From positions 1-17,372 of the forward strand of contig DATBWZ010000112.1 of the NCBI GenBank assembly GCA_036514535.1: a stretch of DNA of 17,372 nucleotides, given 5' to 3'. The translations under genes were made by a program, and so were the position numbers. The stretch comes from DATBWZ01 sp036514535 (lineage in GTDB: Bacteria > JAMCPX01 > DATBWZ01). This document shows positions 8,068 through 15,571 of this stretch, in pieces. The first letter of the stretch is position 1, and each line of letters opens with the position of its first letter. Under the pieces are notes generated by a model. That model had not been told where the DNA came from and ran no database searches. It worked only from the letters and a program-made list of their open reading frames with translations.

Positions 8068-8270
8068 CTGTCCTTATCCCGTTCCCGCCTCGCCTTTCGC
8101 ATAACTCTTTTTTTAGAAGCAAGTATCTTCCGTTTTTTTACCTCGCTCGGTTTTTCATAATACTCCCGTCGCTTCAATTCCGAAAGAATACCCGCCCGTT
8201 CCACAAGTTTTTTAAATCTTCTCAGAGCATTTTCAAATGGTTCGTCTTCCTTTACAATTACTATAGGCAC
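8058..8270 (-). CDS. rpsU: 30S ribosomal protein bS21
   Basis: A 70-residue basic protein of the small ribosomal subunit, placed near the mRNA exit channel close to the anti-Shine-Dalgarno. The sequence V/MPIVIVKEDEPFENALRRFKK, then LKRREYYEKPS and a Lys/Arg-rich tail, is typical of bS21. I choose the GTG at 8270-8268 because a near-perfect AGGAGGTGAT (8278-8287) ends 7 nt upstream. The alternative GTG at 8282 lies within that site itself and would add four residues not seen in the family. It is the first gene of the operon, with a leader of about 26 nt, and overlaps yqeY by 10 nt. Confidence 0.93.
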   Translation of the reverse strand: MPIVIVKEDEPFENALRRFKKLVERAGILSELKRREYYEKPSEVKKRKILASKKRVMRKARRERDKDRWA

Positions 8271-8277
8271 TCCTTGT

Positions 8278-8287
8278 ATCACCTCCT
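8278..8287 (-). promoter_or_regulatory. Extended Shine-Dalgarno of rpsU
   Basis: AGGAGGTGAT matches the 16S rRNA 3' end over ten bases and is by far the strongest ribosome site in the window. It decides the rpsU start (GTG at 8270) over the in-frame GTG at 8282. Spacing from the core GGAGG is slightly long (11 nt). Confidence 0.75.
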
Positions 8288-8302
8288 CTGAATAATCTTT
8301 AG

Positions 8303-8331
8303 AGTTTAACTCAAATTTTTAATGATGTCAA
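8303..8331 (-). promoter_or_regulatory. Sigma70-type promoter for the rpsU-dnaG-rpoD operon
   Basis: On the minus strand, TTGACA (8326-8331, full consensus -35) is separated by 17 bases from TAAACT (8303-8308, 4 of 6 matches to the -10). The start of transcription would fall near 8296, giving a leader of about 26 nt to the rpsU start. It is the only strong promoter I see for the nine-gene minus-strand cluster. Its -35 overlaps the region where the divergent transglycosylase gene would need its own -35. Confidence 0.75.
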
Positions 8332-8341
8332 ATCTTTTTTA

Positions 8342-8350
8342 TGGTATTTT
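8342..8350 (+). promoter_or_regulatory. Possible extended -10 element for the transglycosylase gene
   Basis: TGGTATTTT fits an extended -10 (TGn followed by a 4-of-6 hexamer, 8345-8350) six bases before the ATG. Transcription would then start on the A of the ATG. No convincing -35 is seen and there is no Shine-Dalgarno, so this is tentative. Confidence 0.3.
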
Positions 8351-8356
8351 ACCGAT

Positions 8357-10582
8357 ATGGGGCATTATCCAAAAATAGCGCTAATAATCGTGTCCCTTGC
8401 AGCAATAATCGCAACCGGTTGTCCAAAGCGGGCATTGATTCCCCTTTCCGAAAATGCGGTTGCCCAGATAACGCTGCAGGCACAAAGTCAATTTCATGCT
8501 GGCAACTATGAAAAATCCCTGGATATTATAACTAATATTACCGGGAGTATTCCCAAGCCCTATCTTGCTGACATTCATTATATCCGGGCCATGAACTACC
8601 ACATGCAGAAGGAATGGGGGAATGCAGTGATGGCATGGGAAGAATTTCTGGTCCACCAAGGAATTCTGAGCGATTATGGATTATACTATCTTGCCGATTC
8701 ACTGTTTAAAAAAAAGGATTATTTTCTGTCAAAGGAAATTCTGCGCACCCTACTGGAAAAATATCCCGATACCCGTTTCAAGTACGCCGCACAGATAAAG
8801 CAGGCGGAATTGCTTATTGCTATGGGACAAACAGATGAGGGGCTTGCCAGATACATGGCATTAATGGAATCAATTCCAGCCGATAATATTCCGGCTCTTA
8901 AATTATCCCTTGCAGAAACATATGACTATCTCGGAAAATCAGAGGAAGCAACAATTGCATACATGGATATTTACATCAGATTCCCAAACAGCGAAACATC
9001 TCTTAATTTGACGGAATTAATTAAAAATAAATTTACCGGAGATAAATCAACATTCGCACCCGTGCTGCAACTGAACCGAATACAAAACCTTGTAAACCTT
9101 TCGTTATTTGACCAGGCTCTGAAGGAATTAAATAACTTAAACATATCAGACCTTCCGGAAGAATATTTTAAAAAATATCTATATCTTAAAGCCCTGTCGG
9201 AATATAATCTGAGGCAGTATAATAGTGCTCTCAGTACGCTTGAGCTCGCCAGGGAGAAAAATATTGAGGATGCAGATATAATCTTCCTGCGCGGGAAAAC
9301 GCTTTCCAGTCTTAAAAAAACAGATACAGCAATAAAAGAATACGAGAGCATAATTTCAAAATACGGCAATAGCCAGTGGATTGACAATGCCTATTACAAA
9401 ATTGGCGCCATTGCTGCCTCAGAAAACAATTTTAACGATGCGCTTCTCAGAATTAATCACCTGATTGATAACTACTCGGATAGCGACGCAATCATAGATG
9501 CTCTCTGGGCAAAGGTTTGGTATTCGTTCCTGGCCTCAAAAAGGGAGGATTCTTTATCAGCCCTAAAATCTCTGGCATCCAGAACCGACCTGCCAACGCT
9601 GGAAAGATACAAAGCAACATACTGGCTTGCCCGTTTCACAGAAGAAAGCAACTTCACCGAAGCGCAAAAGATGTACCAGGCGCTTGCTGTAATAGAACCG
9701 CCGAATTATTACACCCTGCTCGCAAATTGGAGGCTGAATTCTATATCTACGCCACTTGATTTTAAACTTCGTGGAAGCGAAGTTAGCATGCCCCTGAACG
9801 AAATCAACCTCTTTCATCTTGAACGCGCAAAAAAACTTGCAGGGCTCGGGTTCTTATCTGATTCAGAGGTTGAGGTAAAACTTGCGGAAATAGAATCTCA
9901 CGGGAATATAGACAGCCTGGCGCAGGTGGGTGGTTTTTACCTGAAAAACAAAATGTTCTATGATGCCATCATAATGGCTCAGGTGTATTTCAGTGATTTT
10001 TTAAAGGATTTTAAAACAGCGCCACCGGATATAATTACCCTTGCCTACCCCAGGGGATACAGCAATCTGATTACAGAATATGCGTCTAAATATAATATTG
10101 ACCCAAACCTAATCTATGCGGTTATTTATTCTGAGAGTATGTTCCAAGAGAAAGTTGTATCAAGGGCAAATGCGATCGGCCTTATGCAGATTATCCCTTC
10201 AACCGGCAAATTCATTTCTTCAGATGCCGGGGTAAAATATTTCTCTTCTGAAATGCTTCTTGATCCTGAGATCAACATAGGACTGGGAACAAAATATATC
10301 TCAACGCTGATAAACAGGTATTCTGGCAATCTGGTGCTCCTGCTGTCGCATTACAATGCAGGAGGAGGCAATCTATTCTCCTGGCTTAAAAAATGGGATA
10401 TAAATGAAGTGGATAAGTTCGTGGAAAATATACCATTCGCCGAAACCCGGGATTACATTAAGAAGGTTATTTCAATATACTGCTACTATTCATGGCTATA
10501 CGGCGGGGATATTGATATTTCCCGTTCCATCGTCCCAATATATTCTGAGAAAGGAGTTAATAATTCTTCCAATCCACCGTAA
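8357..10582 (+). CDS. Lipoprotein soluble lytic transglycosylase (Slt family) with TPR-like stalk
   Basis: A 741-residue envelope enzyme expected to cleave the MurNAc-GlcNAc bond of peptidoglycan with formation of 1,6-anhydroMurNAc. The N-terminus is a lipoprotein signal: hydrophobic IALIIVSLAAIIATG then Cys22. Residues of about 35-470 are helical TPR-like repeats, as in the Slt70 superhelix. The C-terminal SLT catalytic domain (about 575-700) has YSES with catalytic Glu593, GLMQI (608-612) and HYNAG (665-669), all intact. The ATG at 8357 is the only plausible start, since an in-frame TAG lies at 8300 and no other start codon intervenes. No Shine-Dalgarno is visible. The gene stands alone on the plus strand, divergent from rpsU and converging with the barrel gene (25-nt gap, no hairpin). 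Anchoring is probably in the inner leaflet of the outer membrane (inference). Confidence 0.92.
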   Translation: MGHYPKIALIIVSLAAIIATGCPKRALIPLSENAVAQITLQAQSQFHAGNYEKSLDIITNITGSIPKPYLADIHYIRAMNYHMQKEWGNAVMAWEEFLVHQGILSDYGLYYLADSLFKKKDYFLSKEILRTLLEKYPDTRFKYAAQIKQAELLIAMGQTDEGLARYMALMESIPADNIPALKLSLAETYDYLGKSEEATIAYMDIYIRFPNSETSLNLTELIKNKFTGDKSTFAPVLQLNRIQNLVNLSLFDQALKELNNLNISDLPEEYFKKYLYLKALSEYNLRQYNSALSTLELAREKNIEDADIIFLRGKTLSSLKKTDTAIKEYESIISKYGNSQWIDNAYYKIGAIAASENNFNDALLRINHLIDNYSDSDAIIDALWAKVWYSFLASKREDSLSALKSLASRTDLPTLERYKATYWLARFTEESNFTEAQKMYQALAVIEPPNYYTLLANWRLNSISTPLDFKLRGSEVSMPLNEINLFHLERAKKLAGLGFLSDSEVEVKLAEIESHGNIDSLAQVGGFYLKNKMFYDAIIMAQVYFSDFLKDFKTAPPDIITLAYPRGYSNLITEYASKYNIDPNLIYAVIYSESMFQEKVVSRANAIGLMQIIPSTGKFISSDAGVKYFSSEMLLDPEINIGLGTKYISTLINRYSGNLVLLLSHYNAGGGNLFSWLKKWDINEVDKFVENIPFAETRDYIKKVISIYCYYSWLYGGDIDISRSIVPIYSEKGVNNSSNPP

Positions 10583-10607
10583 ATAACATCTTAATATAAG
10601 GCACAAA

Positions 10608-11738
10608 TTACAACCCTATCTTGATGGAGATGGTAATTTTACTGTCATCTATCTTTTTCTTTCCCATATTCCCGTTAATGTCCGGAACGGATTGTGTAAT
10701 ATTGCTGTATGAGTAGCCGCTGGTTAAGAATAAATATTTCCTCGTCAGTTTGTAATCCAATTTCCCGTCAAAATCCAGTGAATCCAATTTGTAGTTTATT
10801 TTTAAAATCTTGTACCTGTCAAAGAACGTCTGGAGAGAGAGCATCAGCCGTTCGGATATTTTATGGCTGACCCCCGCGTCACCGTGCTGTCCCCGGTAAG
10901 GGTTTCCACCTGCATCCAATGTGTATGTATAATTATAACCGGCCTTGAAGCTAATCCTTTTTGTAAAATTATAAATACCACCGGTAGTTATGAGCGGTCC
11001 GGAATTAACACCCGGGCCCGAAAAATCAAGCCATTGATAGCCTGATTCTATTAAAAAATCGGTTTTTTTGAACTTAAATTTTAAGTTAACAGCCGCTTTA
11101 TGCAGAATATAATCCTTCCAGATATCCGACAGAAAATCCCTTGATGTAAACCTGTATTCTATTCCGGCAGAACTATGACTGTTTAGTTTCTGTGTTATAG
11201 AAACAGGCAGGTTCCACTCCTTGTTACTGCTGCCAATGCCTTCGTATTCAGTATGTTTCCATTCAATTTCGCTCTCAAACATTGTCCTCTGTGTGAAATC
11301 CCATTTGTATTTGGCGCTTCCAAGCAGCACCGAGCCCTTAACAAGATTTGATGGGGAATCCGAGGGCAATCCTAAAGTCAAAGGAAAGAGCCTGTAGGTG
11401 TAATCAACAGTAAGGGTAATGTTTTTTATTCTGCGGAATTCACCCCTGGATTCTATAAGATGGGAGTAATAATTCATGTCGGAGTACTTTGAATAATCAA
11501 AATATATAAAGCCATATCCCAGGGTTAGCCCTCCTGATTGACCCCACCGCCTGTATCTGATCCCTGGTGAAAAAAAGGTTATTACATCATATCTTGCGTC
11601 CTCAGAGAGTGTGATATTGTTATCATAGCTGATCCCGCTCTCGCCTCCAAGGTATAAGAATTTTTCTGCCTGAATGGTTTTAGGTAGGGTTAACAAAAGA
11701 AATAAACAGATATTTTTATAGCTCTTTTTTAATCGCAA
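10608..11738 (-). CDS. Predicted outer-membrane beta-barrel protein, family not firmly recognised
   Basis: About 376 residues. A signal peptide is clear: basic RLKKSYKN, a leucine-rich core ICLFLLLTLP and a probable cut after TIQA. The rest is a succession of short amphipathic strands rich in Tyr, Phe, Ser and Thr with alternating pattern (for example LTLGYGFIYFDYSKYS, LTVDYTYRLFPL, FKAGYNYTYTLDAG), ending in the beta-type ISIKIGL. The early YDNNITLSED and the overall pattern recall the BBP2-type (PF10082) barrels found near exopolysaccharide genes, but no export genes are next to it here. I prefer the TTG at 11738 because AAAAGG stands 5 nt before it. A GTG at 11744 would add two residues and overlaps that site. 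It follows the receiver/DUF4388/TPR gene after 178 nt. Confidence 0.8.
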   Translation of the reverse strand: MRLKKSYKNICLFLLLTLPKTIQAEKFLYLGGESGISYDNNITLSEDARYDVITFFSPGIRYRRWGQSGGLTLGYGFIYFDYSKYSDMNYYSHLIESRGEFRRIKNITLTVDYTYRLFPLTLGLPSDSPSNLVKGSVLLGSAKYKWDFTQRTMFESEIEWKHTEYEGIGSSNKEWNLPVSITQKLNSHSSAGIEYRFTSRDFLSDIWKDYILHKAAVNLKFKFKKTDFLIESGYQWLDFSGPGVNSGPLITTGGIYNFTKRISFKAGYNYTYTLDAGGNPYRGQHGDAGVSHKISERLMLSLQTFFDRYKILKINYKLDSLDFDGKLDYKLTRKYLFLTSGYSYSNITQSVPDINGNMGKKKIDDSKITISIKIGL

Positions 11739-11793
11739 GGGCACCTTTTAGAGATAGAGATTATCACCTATCTTAACAGTCAGGGGTCTCCTT

Positions 11794-11880
11794 CTATTGA
11801 ATCGTTAAGGGCAAATCCCTTGCCTCATGGATCCCGCCCTCATATCCAACATACAAAACACCGCCATTATCCTTCTTCAA
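11794..11880 (-). other. Short coding-like stretch (28 codons from a TTG), possible gene remnant
   Basis: In the gap upstream of the barrel gene, one minus-strand frame reads from a TTG at 11880 to a TAG at 11794-11796. It contains VLYVGYEGGIHEARDLPLTI, a protein-like sequence without low complexity. There is no Shine-Dalgarno and no homologue I recognise. It could be the tail of a decayed gene, a tiny peptide, or chance. The hairpin 11864-11892 overlaps its start. Confidence 0.2.
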
Positions 11881-11892
11881 GAGGGATAATGG
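11864..11892. repeat. 9-bp inverted repeat (hairpin) downstream of the receiver/DUF4388/TPR gene
   Basis: CCATTATCC (11864-11872) and GGATAATGG (11884-11892) are perfect complements around an 11-base loop. On the minus strand it follows the stop of the 853-residue gene by 24 nt but is followed by CGGTGTTTTG, a poor U-tract. On the plus strand it is followed by the T-rich TATTTATTT. It may be a weak terminator or a processing hairpin between the two minus-strand genes. Confidence 0.45.
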
Positions 11893-11916
11893 TATTTATT
11901 TAATTATAATTATAAT

Positions 11917-14478
11917 TTATTTTTTTAAATATTGCAAATAGTTTTTCAAATGCTCTGCTGAAGCCTCTTCATTTCCAAATAACTCCTTGTACAAGCGTCC
12001 GAGTTCTTTGTGCACGAGAGGATTCTCCGGATTTAACCCCTCAGCCTTTTTAAACTGCAAAAATGCCTCTTTCTGCTTTCCCAATTTATCAAGACTTATC
12101 CCGTAATAATAGAGGATTTCGTCATTAGGCTTAGCAAGCCCATGCTTCAAGACCCTCTCTGCGTCCTCAAATCTGCCTGCATCAAGATATTCCCTGCTCT
12201 TTTTAATAATAGCGGTCGGGCTTAGATTAACTTCATCCTTTTGTTCCACCTGTTTCTTCATTGTCCTTGTGAGTTCATCATATTTGCTTTTAATTGCCAT
12301 ATCGTAAGGAAACATCCCTATTAAATCCTTCAGCAAGGGCATTGCTTTGTCAAACCTGTTCACCCTCATAAGCGCTCTCGCGTAGTAGAATCTTGACTGC
12401 GCACCCACAGTCGTTGTTATCAACGTTAGTTCAGAGGCCTTTCCGAGTTCTGCCACAGCTTCATTGTTTTTATGCATTTTCATATGTAATGCCCCGAGCT
12501 TTAAAAGTGTATTAGGATAGCCGGGTCTCAATTCAAGCGCATACCGGAAAAGGTTCTCTGCTTCAACCAGCCTGCCTTCCAACGATTCTAATTCTCCTTT
12601 TATCGTAAGCAGATCGGGATGCCCTGGAACAGTGCGTTCAATCTCGCCCAAAATAGCATTTTTTGACTCTATGCATCCGGAGAGAAGGCATGCCTTTATG
12701 AGTTCCAGTTTGTAAGGAACCATGCCATCATCCTCTTTGACAGCATCAATAAGCAATGAGGCGGCATCACCTGGATTACCATTGTGATCAAGCAAAAACT
12801 TTGCTCTGGCAAACTTCTGCAATCCCGTTTCGTCCACCCCCTTATCCAACAGTTCACGCACCTTCTCATTCTCGTTTTCTGCTGAATAGACAAGCAAAGC
12901 CACTGCCCTGCTCTCAGGCGCCATTTTTCCGGAATGGAGGAGATCAACAATTACATTCTTTGCCTCTTTCAGAAAATTACTGTCATTTGTGTTTTCAAAG
13001 AGCCTGAATTGAGCAAGAGCATAGTATGTTTTGGCAAGGGAATCTCTCCATCCAAGATCCATGGATCTGCTGAAAAGTTTTGATGCCTTTGTCAATCCGG
13101 GTATGGTATCGGTTTTAAGAATGTCCAGCGCCTGTAAAAAAAGTTCCTCACTAAGCCTTGCGTTAGCCCTTTTGTGAACCATGATACCGTAGGTTAGCCC
13201 GCCTATCACAGCAAATGCGGCAATCCCAGCAAGAATCGCTGTAATAAGTTGAGGTCGCAGAATGCCTTTTTTCGGCTTTGGCGGAATCGCCTCAATTACG
13301 CCTTGCTCTGCCGCTGCCATTACGGGACTCACAGGTTCAAAAACTATATCGGTATCAAGGAGCGCACGCGATGTTCCCTCTATATCCCGCATAACTGCTT
13401 CCTTTTCAAAAGGCACATCCACAACGGAAAGGCTTCCGGATTCCCGCAGTATAAACACTATCCTCTGTATATCCTTGAGAGGAATCTCTGTCTGTTCAAA
13501 AAGACTTACTATGCTTTCAGTGCCATCAAACCTTTGAATAAGGTATTTCTCCTCCTCTGTAAAAGGAAATTGCCCGCAAATTTTATCAAAAGCAACCTGC
13601 ATGGCAGGTGCAATGCCTACTGATCCAACAGACGAATCTATAGTTTCAGCCGGGAAATATTTCCCCATCCCATTATAAATAAGGTCCTCAACGGGGCTCT
13701 CCATAAGGACATCCTCTCCTTCAGCGATATTATCAGGGCCAAAGGTATAATCTGCATCATCCCATAAAAATACCGAGAGCACTATTTCTTCCATTTGTTT
13801 CTTTAAAAAATATATTAATTCATCCTCGGTCAAGAGTCCTTTTTTTATAAGAATTCTACCGAGGCGTTTCTTGCTCTTATTTGCTTCAGCAAGGGAAGAC
13901 TCAATATCTTCTCGGGACAGTTTTCCATATTCCTTCAAATACTCTCCGATTCTTTCGGAGCAACGGGATGTTATTGCAAAAATCGGGATTCCGTCCTTAA
14001 AATATATTCCCTTCTCCTCACCCTCTCTTGATATGGTAAGGGTCCCGTTAAGACATTTGGACCTTATATCCATCAGGACGCGTATAAAGGACGCCTCTTT
14101 AAGATTGCCCTTAACGATAAGGGAGAATTCACTTAGAAGCGATGTTATTCCCTGCTCAAGATTATCCAGCATTATAACACCGTCTACCTTCCAGAGTTCC
14201 ATCATCTTTTGTATCACTTCTGGTTCTGCATGGGTAATTATAAGATAAGTCTTTATAAACCGACTCGGTGATTTTTCTTTTAGTTCCCTTGAAAGGTTAA
14301 ATCCTGGTATATTATTTAATTTTACATCAATCAGAACCACTGAACAGGGAAGCTCGCCTATTTTCAGAATCAGGGCATCTTCATCCCGAACAATTTCTAT
14401 CTCTCTGTTGTTTTGCCTGAAAACATAGGAAATCTGTTGAGCAATATCAACCGACGGGCTCACAAGGTAAAATTTCAT
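11917..14478 (-). CDS. Membrane protein: degenerate receiver, DUF4388-like domain, transmembrane helix, TPR region
   Basis: 853 residues. (1) Residues 1-120 resemble a response-regulator receiver: Asp51 in VVLIDVKLNN at the phospho-acceptor site and Thr82 in LIITHAEPE are kept, but the usual acidic pair after strand 1 (here LVSPS) and the strand-5 Lys (here VIMLDN) are missing. (2) Residues about 125-350 look like a DUF4388/PATAN-type region (LNGTLTISREGEEKGIYFKDG; LGRILIKKGLLTEDELIYFLKKQ; VFLWDDADYTF), as found in gliding and motility regulators. (3) A single transmembrane helix at about 411-433. (4) TPR repeats from about 440 to the end. The receiver side should be cytoplasmic and the TPRs periplasmic. 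The ATG at 14478 lies 28 nt after mqnC, with its own TATAAT just upstream and no Shine-Dalgarno. Possibly a signal-transmitting scaffold; the function is unknown. Confidence 0.85.
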   Translation of the reverse strand: MKFYLVSPSVDIAQQISYVFRQNNREIEIVRDEDALILKIGELPCSVVLIDVKLNNIPGFNLSRELKEKSPSRFIKTYLIITHAEPEVIQKMMELWKVDGVIMLDNLEQGITSLLSEFSLIVKGNLKEASFIRVLMDIRSKCLNGTLTISREGEEKGIYFKDGIPIFAITSRCSERIGEYLKEYGKLSREDIESSLAEANKSKKRLGRILIKKGLLTEDELIYFLKKQMEEIVLSVFLWDDADYTFGPDNIAEGEDVLMESPVEDLIYNGMGKYFPAETIDSSVGSVGIAPAMQVAFDKICGQFPFTEEEKYLIQRFDGTESIVSLFEQTEIPLKDIQRIVFILRESGSLSVVDVPFEKEAVMRDIEGTSRALLDTDIVFEPVSPVMAAAEQGVIEAIPPKPKKGILRPQLITAILAGIAAFAVIGGLTYGIMVHKRANARLSEELFLQALDILKTDTIPGLTKASKLFSRSMDLGWRDSLAKTYYALAQFRLFENTNDSNFLKEAKNVIVDLLHSGKMAPESRAVALLVYSAENENEKVRELLDKGVDETGLQKFARAKFLLDHNGNPGDAASLLIDAVKEDDGMVPYKLELIKACLLSGCIESKNAILGEIERTVPGHPDLLTIKGELESLEGRLVEAENLFRYALELRPGYPNTLLKLGALHMKMHKNNEAVAELGKASELTLITTTVGAQSRFYYARALMRVNRFDKAMPLLKDLIGMFPYDMAIKSKYDELTRTMKKQVEQKDEVNLSPTAIIKKSREYLDAGRFEDAERVLKHGLAKPNDEILYYYGISLDKLGKQKEAFLQFKKAEGLNPENPLVHKELGRLYKELFGNEEASAEHLKNYLQYLKK

Positions 14479-14487
14479 TATGTATGT

Positions 14488-14496
14488 ATTATATCA
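14488..14496 (-). promoter_or_regulatory. Extended -10 promoter element before the receiver/DUF4388/TPR gene
   Basis: TGATATAAT is a consensus extended -10 (TGn plus TATAAT, hexamer 14488-14493). A weak TTGCAT lies 16 bases upstream. Transcription would start near 14481, only 3 nt before the ATG. So the gene may be transcribed alone on a nearly leaderless mRNA as well as by read-through from mqnC. Confidence 0.5.
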
Positions 14497-14506
14497 AAAC
14501 GTCTAA

Positions 14507-15571
14507 TTAATGCAATTCTAATATTTCGTAAAGCGTATTTCTCTTCGCAGGGTGAAATCCAGCTGACATTACAACGTCAATCAGATCCTGCTCTGTTACA
14601 CTGTTCTTAACACCGGTTGCGGCAACTACATTTTCCTCAATCATTACATTACCAATGTCATTTGCGCCAAAAAATAAGGCTATCTGCGCAACCTTGAGAC
14701 CCTGCGTTACCCATGAGGCCTGGATATTGTCAACATTGTCAAGAACTACCCTGGAAAGAGCCAAAACACGAAGATAATCCGTCCCGGTTGCTGTTTTGCC
14801 TCCAAGCGCAGTATTTCCCGGCTGATAGGACCAGGGAATAAAAGATGTAAAGCCTCCGGTCTCGTCCTGAAGATCCCTTATTCTCAGCAGATGCTCAACA
14901 ATATCGCCTGGAGATTCAATGCTCCCGAACATCATTGTGGCAGTAGTTTTCATACCGATAAGGTGCGCTTCTCTCATTACATCCAGCCATTCCAATGCGT
15001 TTATTTTCCGCGGGCTGATTATCCTGCGGACACTGTCAACCAGCATTTCTGCGCCACCGCCAGGAATGCTGTCAAGCCCCGCTTGTTTTAGCCGCAGGAT
15101 AACATCCTGAACGCTTATTCCTGTTTTTTTTGAAAGAAATGATATTTCTGACGGGGAGAGGGAATGGATCTGGACATTAAATTTGGACTTTATATCCCTA
15201 AAAAGTTTTTCAAAATACTCCAGATCCAGGTCAGGGTGCACCCCTCCCTGCATAAGGATTTGGGTTGCGCCGAGATTTACGGCTTCATCTATCTTTCTGA
15301 TAATCTCCCCTGTGGACAGCACATAGCCTTTTGAGCTGTTTATATCCACTGAAAACGCGCAGAAAGCACACCGGATAGAACAGATATTCGTATAATTTAT
15401 ATTCCTGTCAACAATGTATGTTACAACCGGATCAGGATGCTTTATCCAGCGAATAACGTTTGCAAGCTTCCCGAGAGCAAAAAGATCGCCCCTGGTGAAA
15501 AGTTCAAGGGCTGCTTCCCTGTTGAGCCTTCTAAAGTTATTTGTCTGTGGCATCTTTGTCTTTTTCTGCAT
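14507..15571 (-). CDS. mqnC: Cyclic dehypoxanthinyl futalosine synthase (radical SAM)
   Basis: MqnC cyclises dehypoxanthine futalosine in the futalosine route to menaquinone. The protein is about 354 residues. The radical SAM cluster motif CSIRCAFC (cysteines at 64, 68 and 71 from the chosen start) follows VVTYIVDRNINYTNI, typical of MqnC. Further signatures are QGGVHPDLDLEYFE, IHSLSPSEI, IPGGGAEML, TTATMMFGSIE, SFIPW and ASWVTQGLKVAQIALFFGANDIG. The start lies within the end of the PilZ gene. I take the ATG at 15571 (35-nt overlap); a TTG at 15574 and an ATG at 15553 are alternatives, and none has a good ribosome site, so coupling to pilZ translation is likely. mqnE lies two genes upstream. 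Confidence 0.95.
   Translation of the reverse strand: MQKKTKMPQTNNFRRLNREAALELFTRGDLFALGKLANVIRWIKHPDPVVTYIVDRNINYTNICSIRCAFCAFSVDINSSKGYVLSTGEIIRKIDEAVNLGATQILMQGGVHPDLDLEYFEKLFRDIKSKFNVQIHSLSPSEISFLSKKTGISVQDVILRLKQAGLDSIPGGGAEMLVDSVRRIISPRKINALEWLDVMREAHLIGMKTTATMMFGSIESPGDIVEHLLRIRDLQDETGGFTSFIPWSYQPGNTALGGKTATGTDYLRVLALSRVVLDNVDNIQASWVTQGLKVAQIALFFGANDIGNVMIEENVVAATGVKNSVTEQDLIDVVMSAGFHPAKRNTLYEILELH

Noticed and set aside
11745..11916. A riboswitch, such as a c-di-GMP type, upstream of the barrel gene
   Set aside because: I could not build the conserved core or a multi-stem fold of any known class. Only one simple hairpin is evident.
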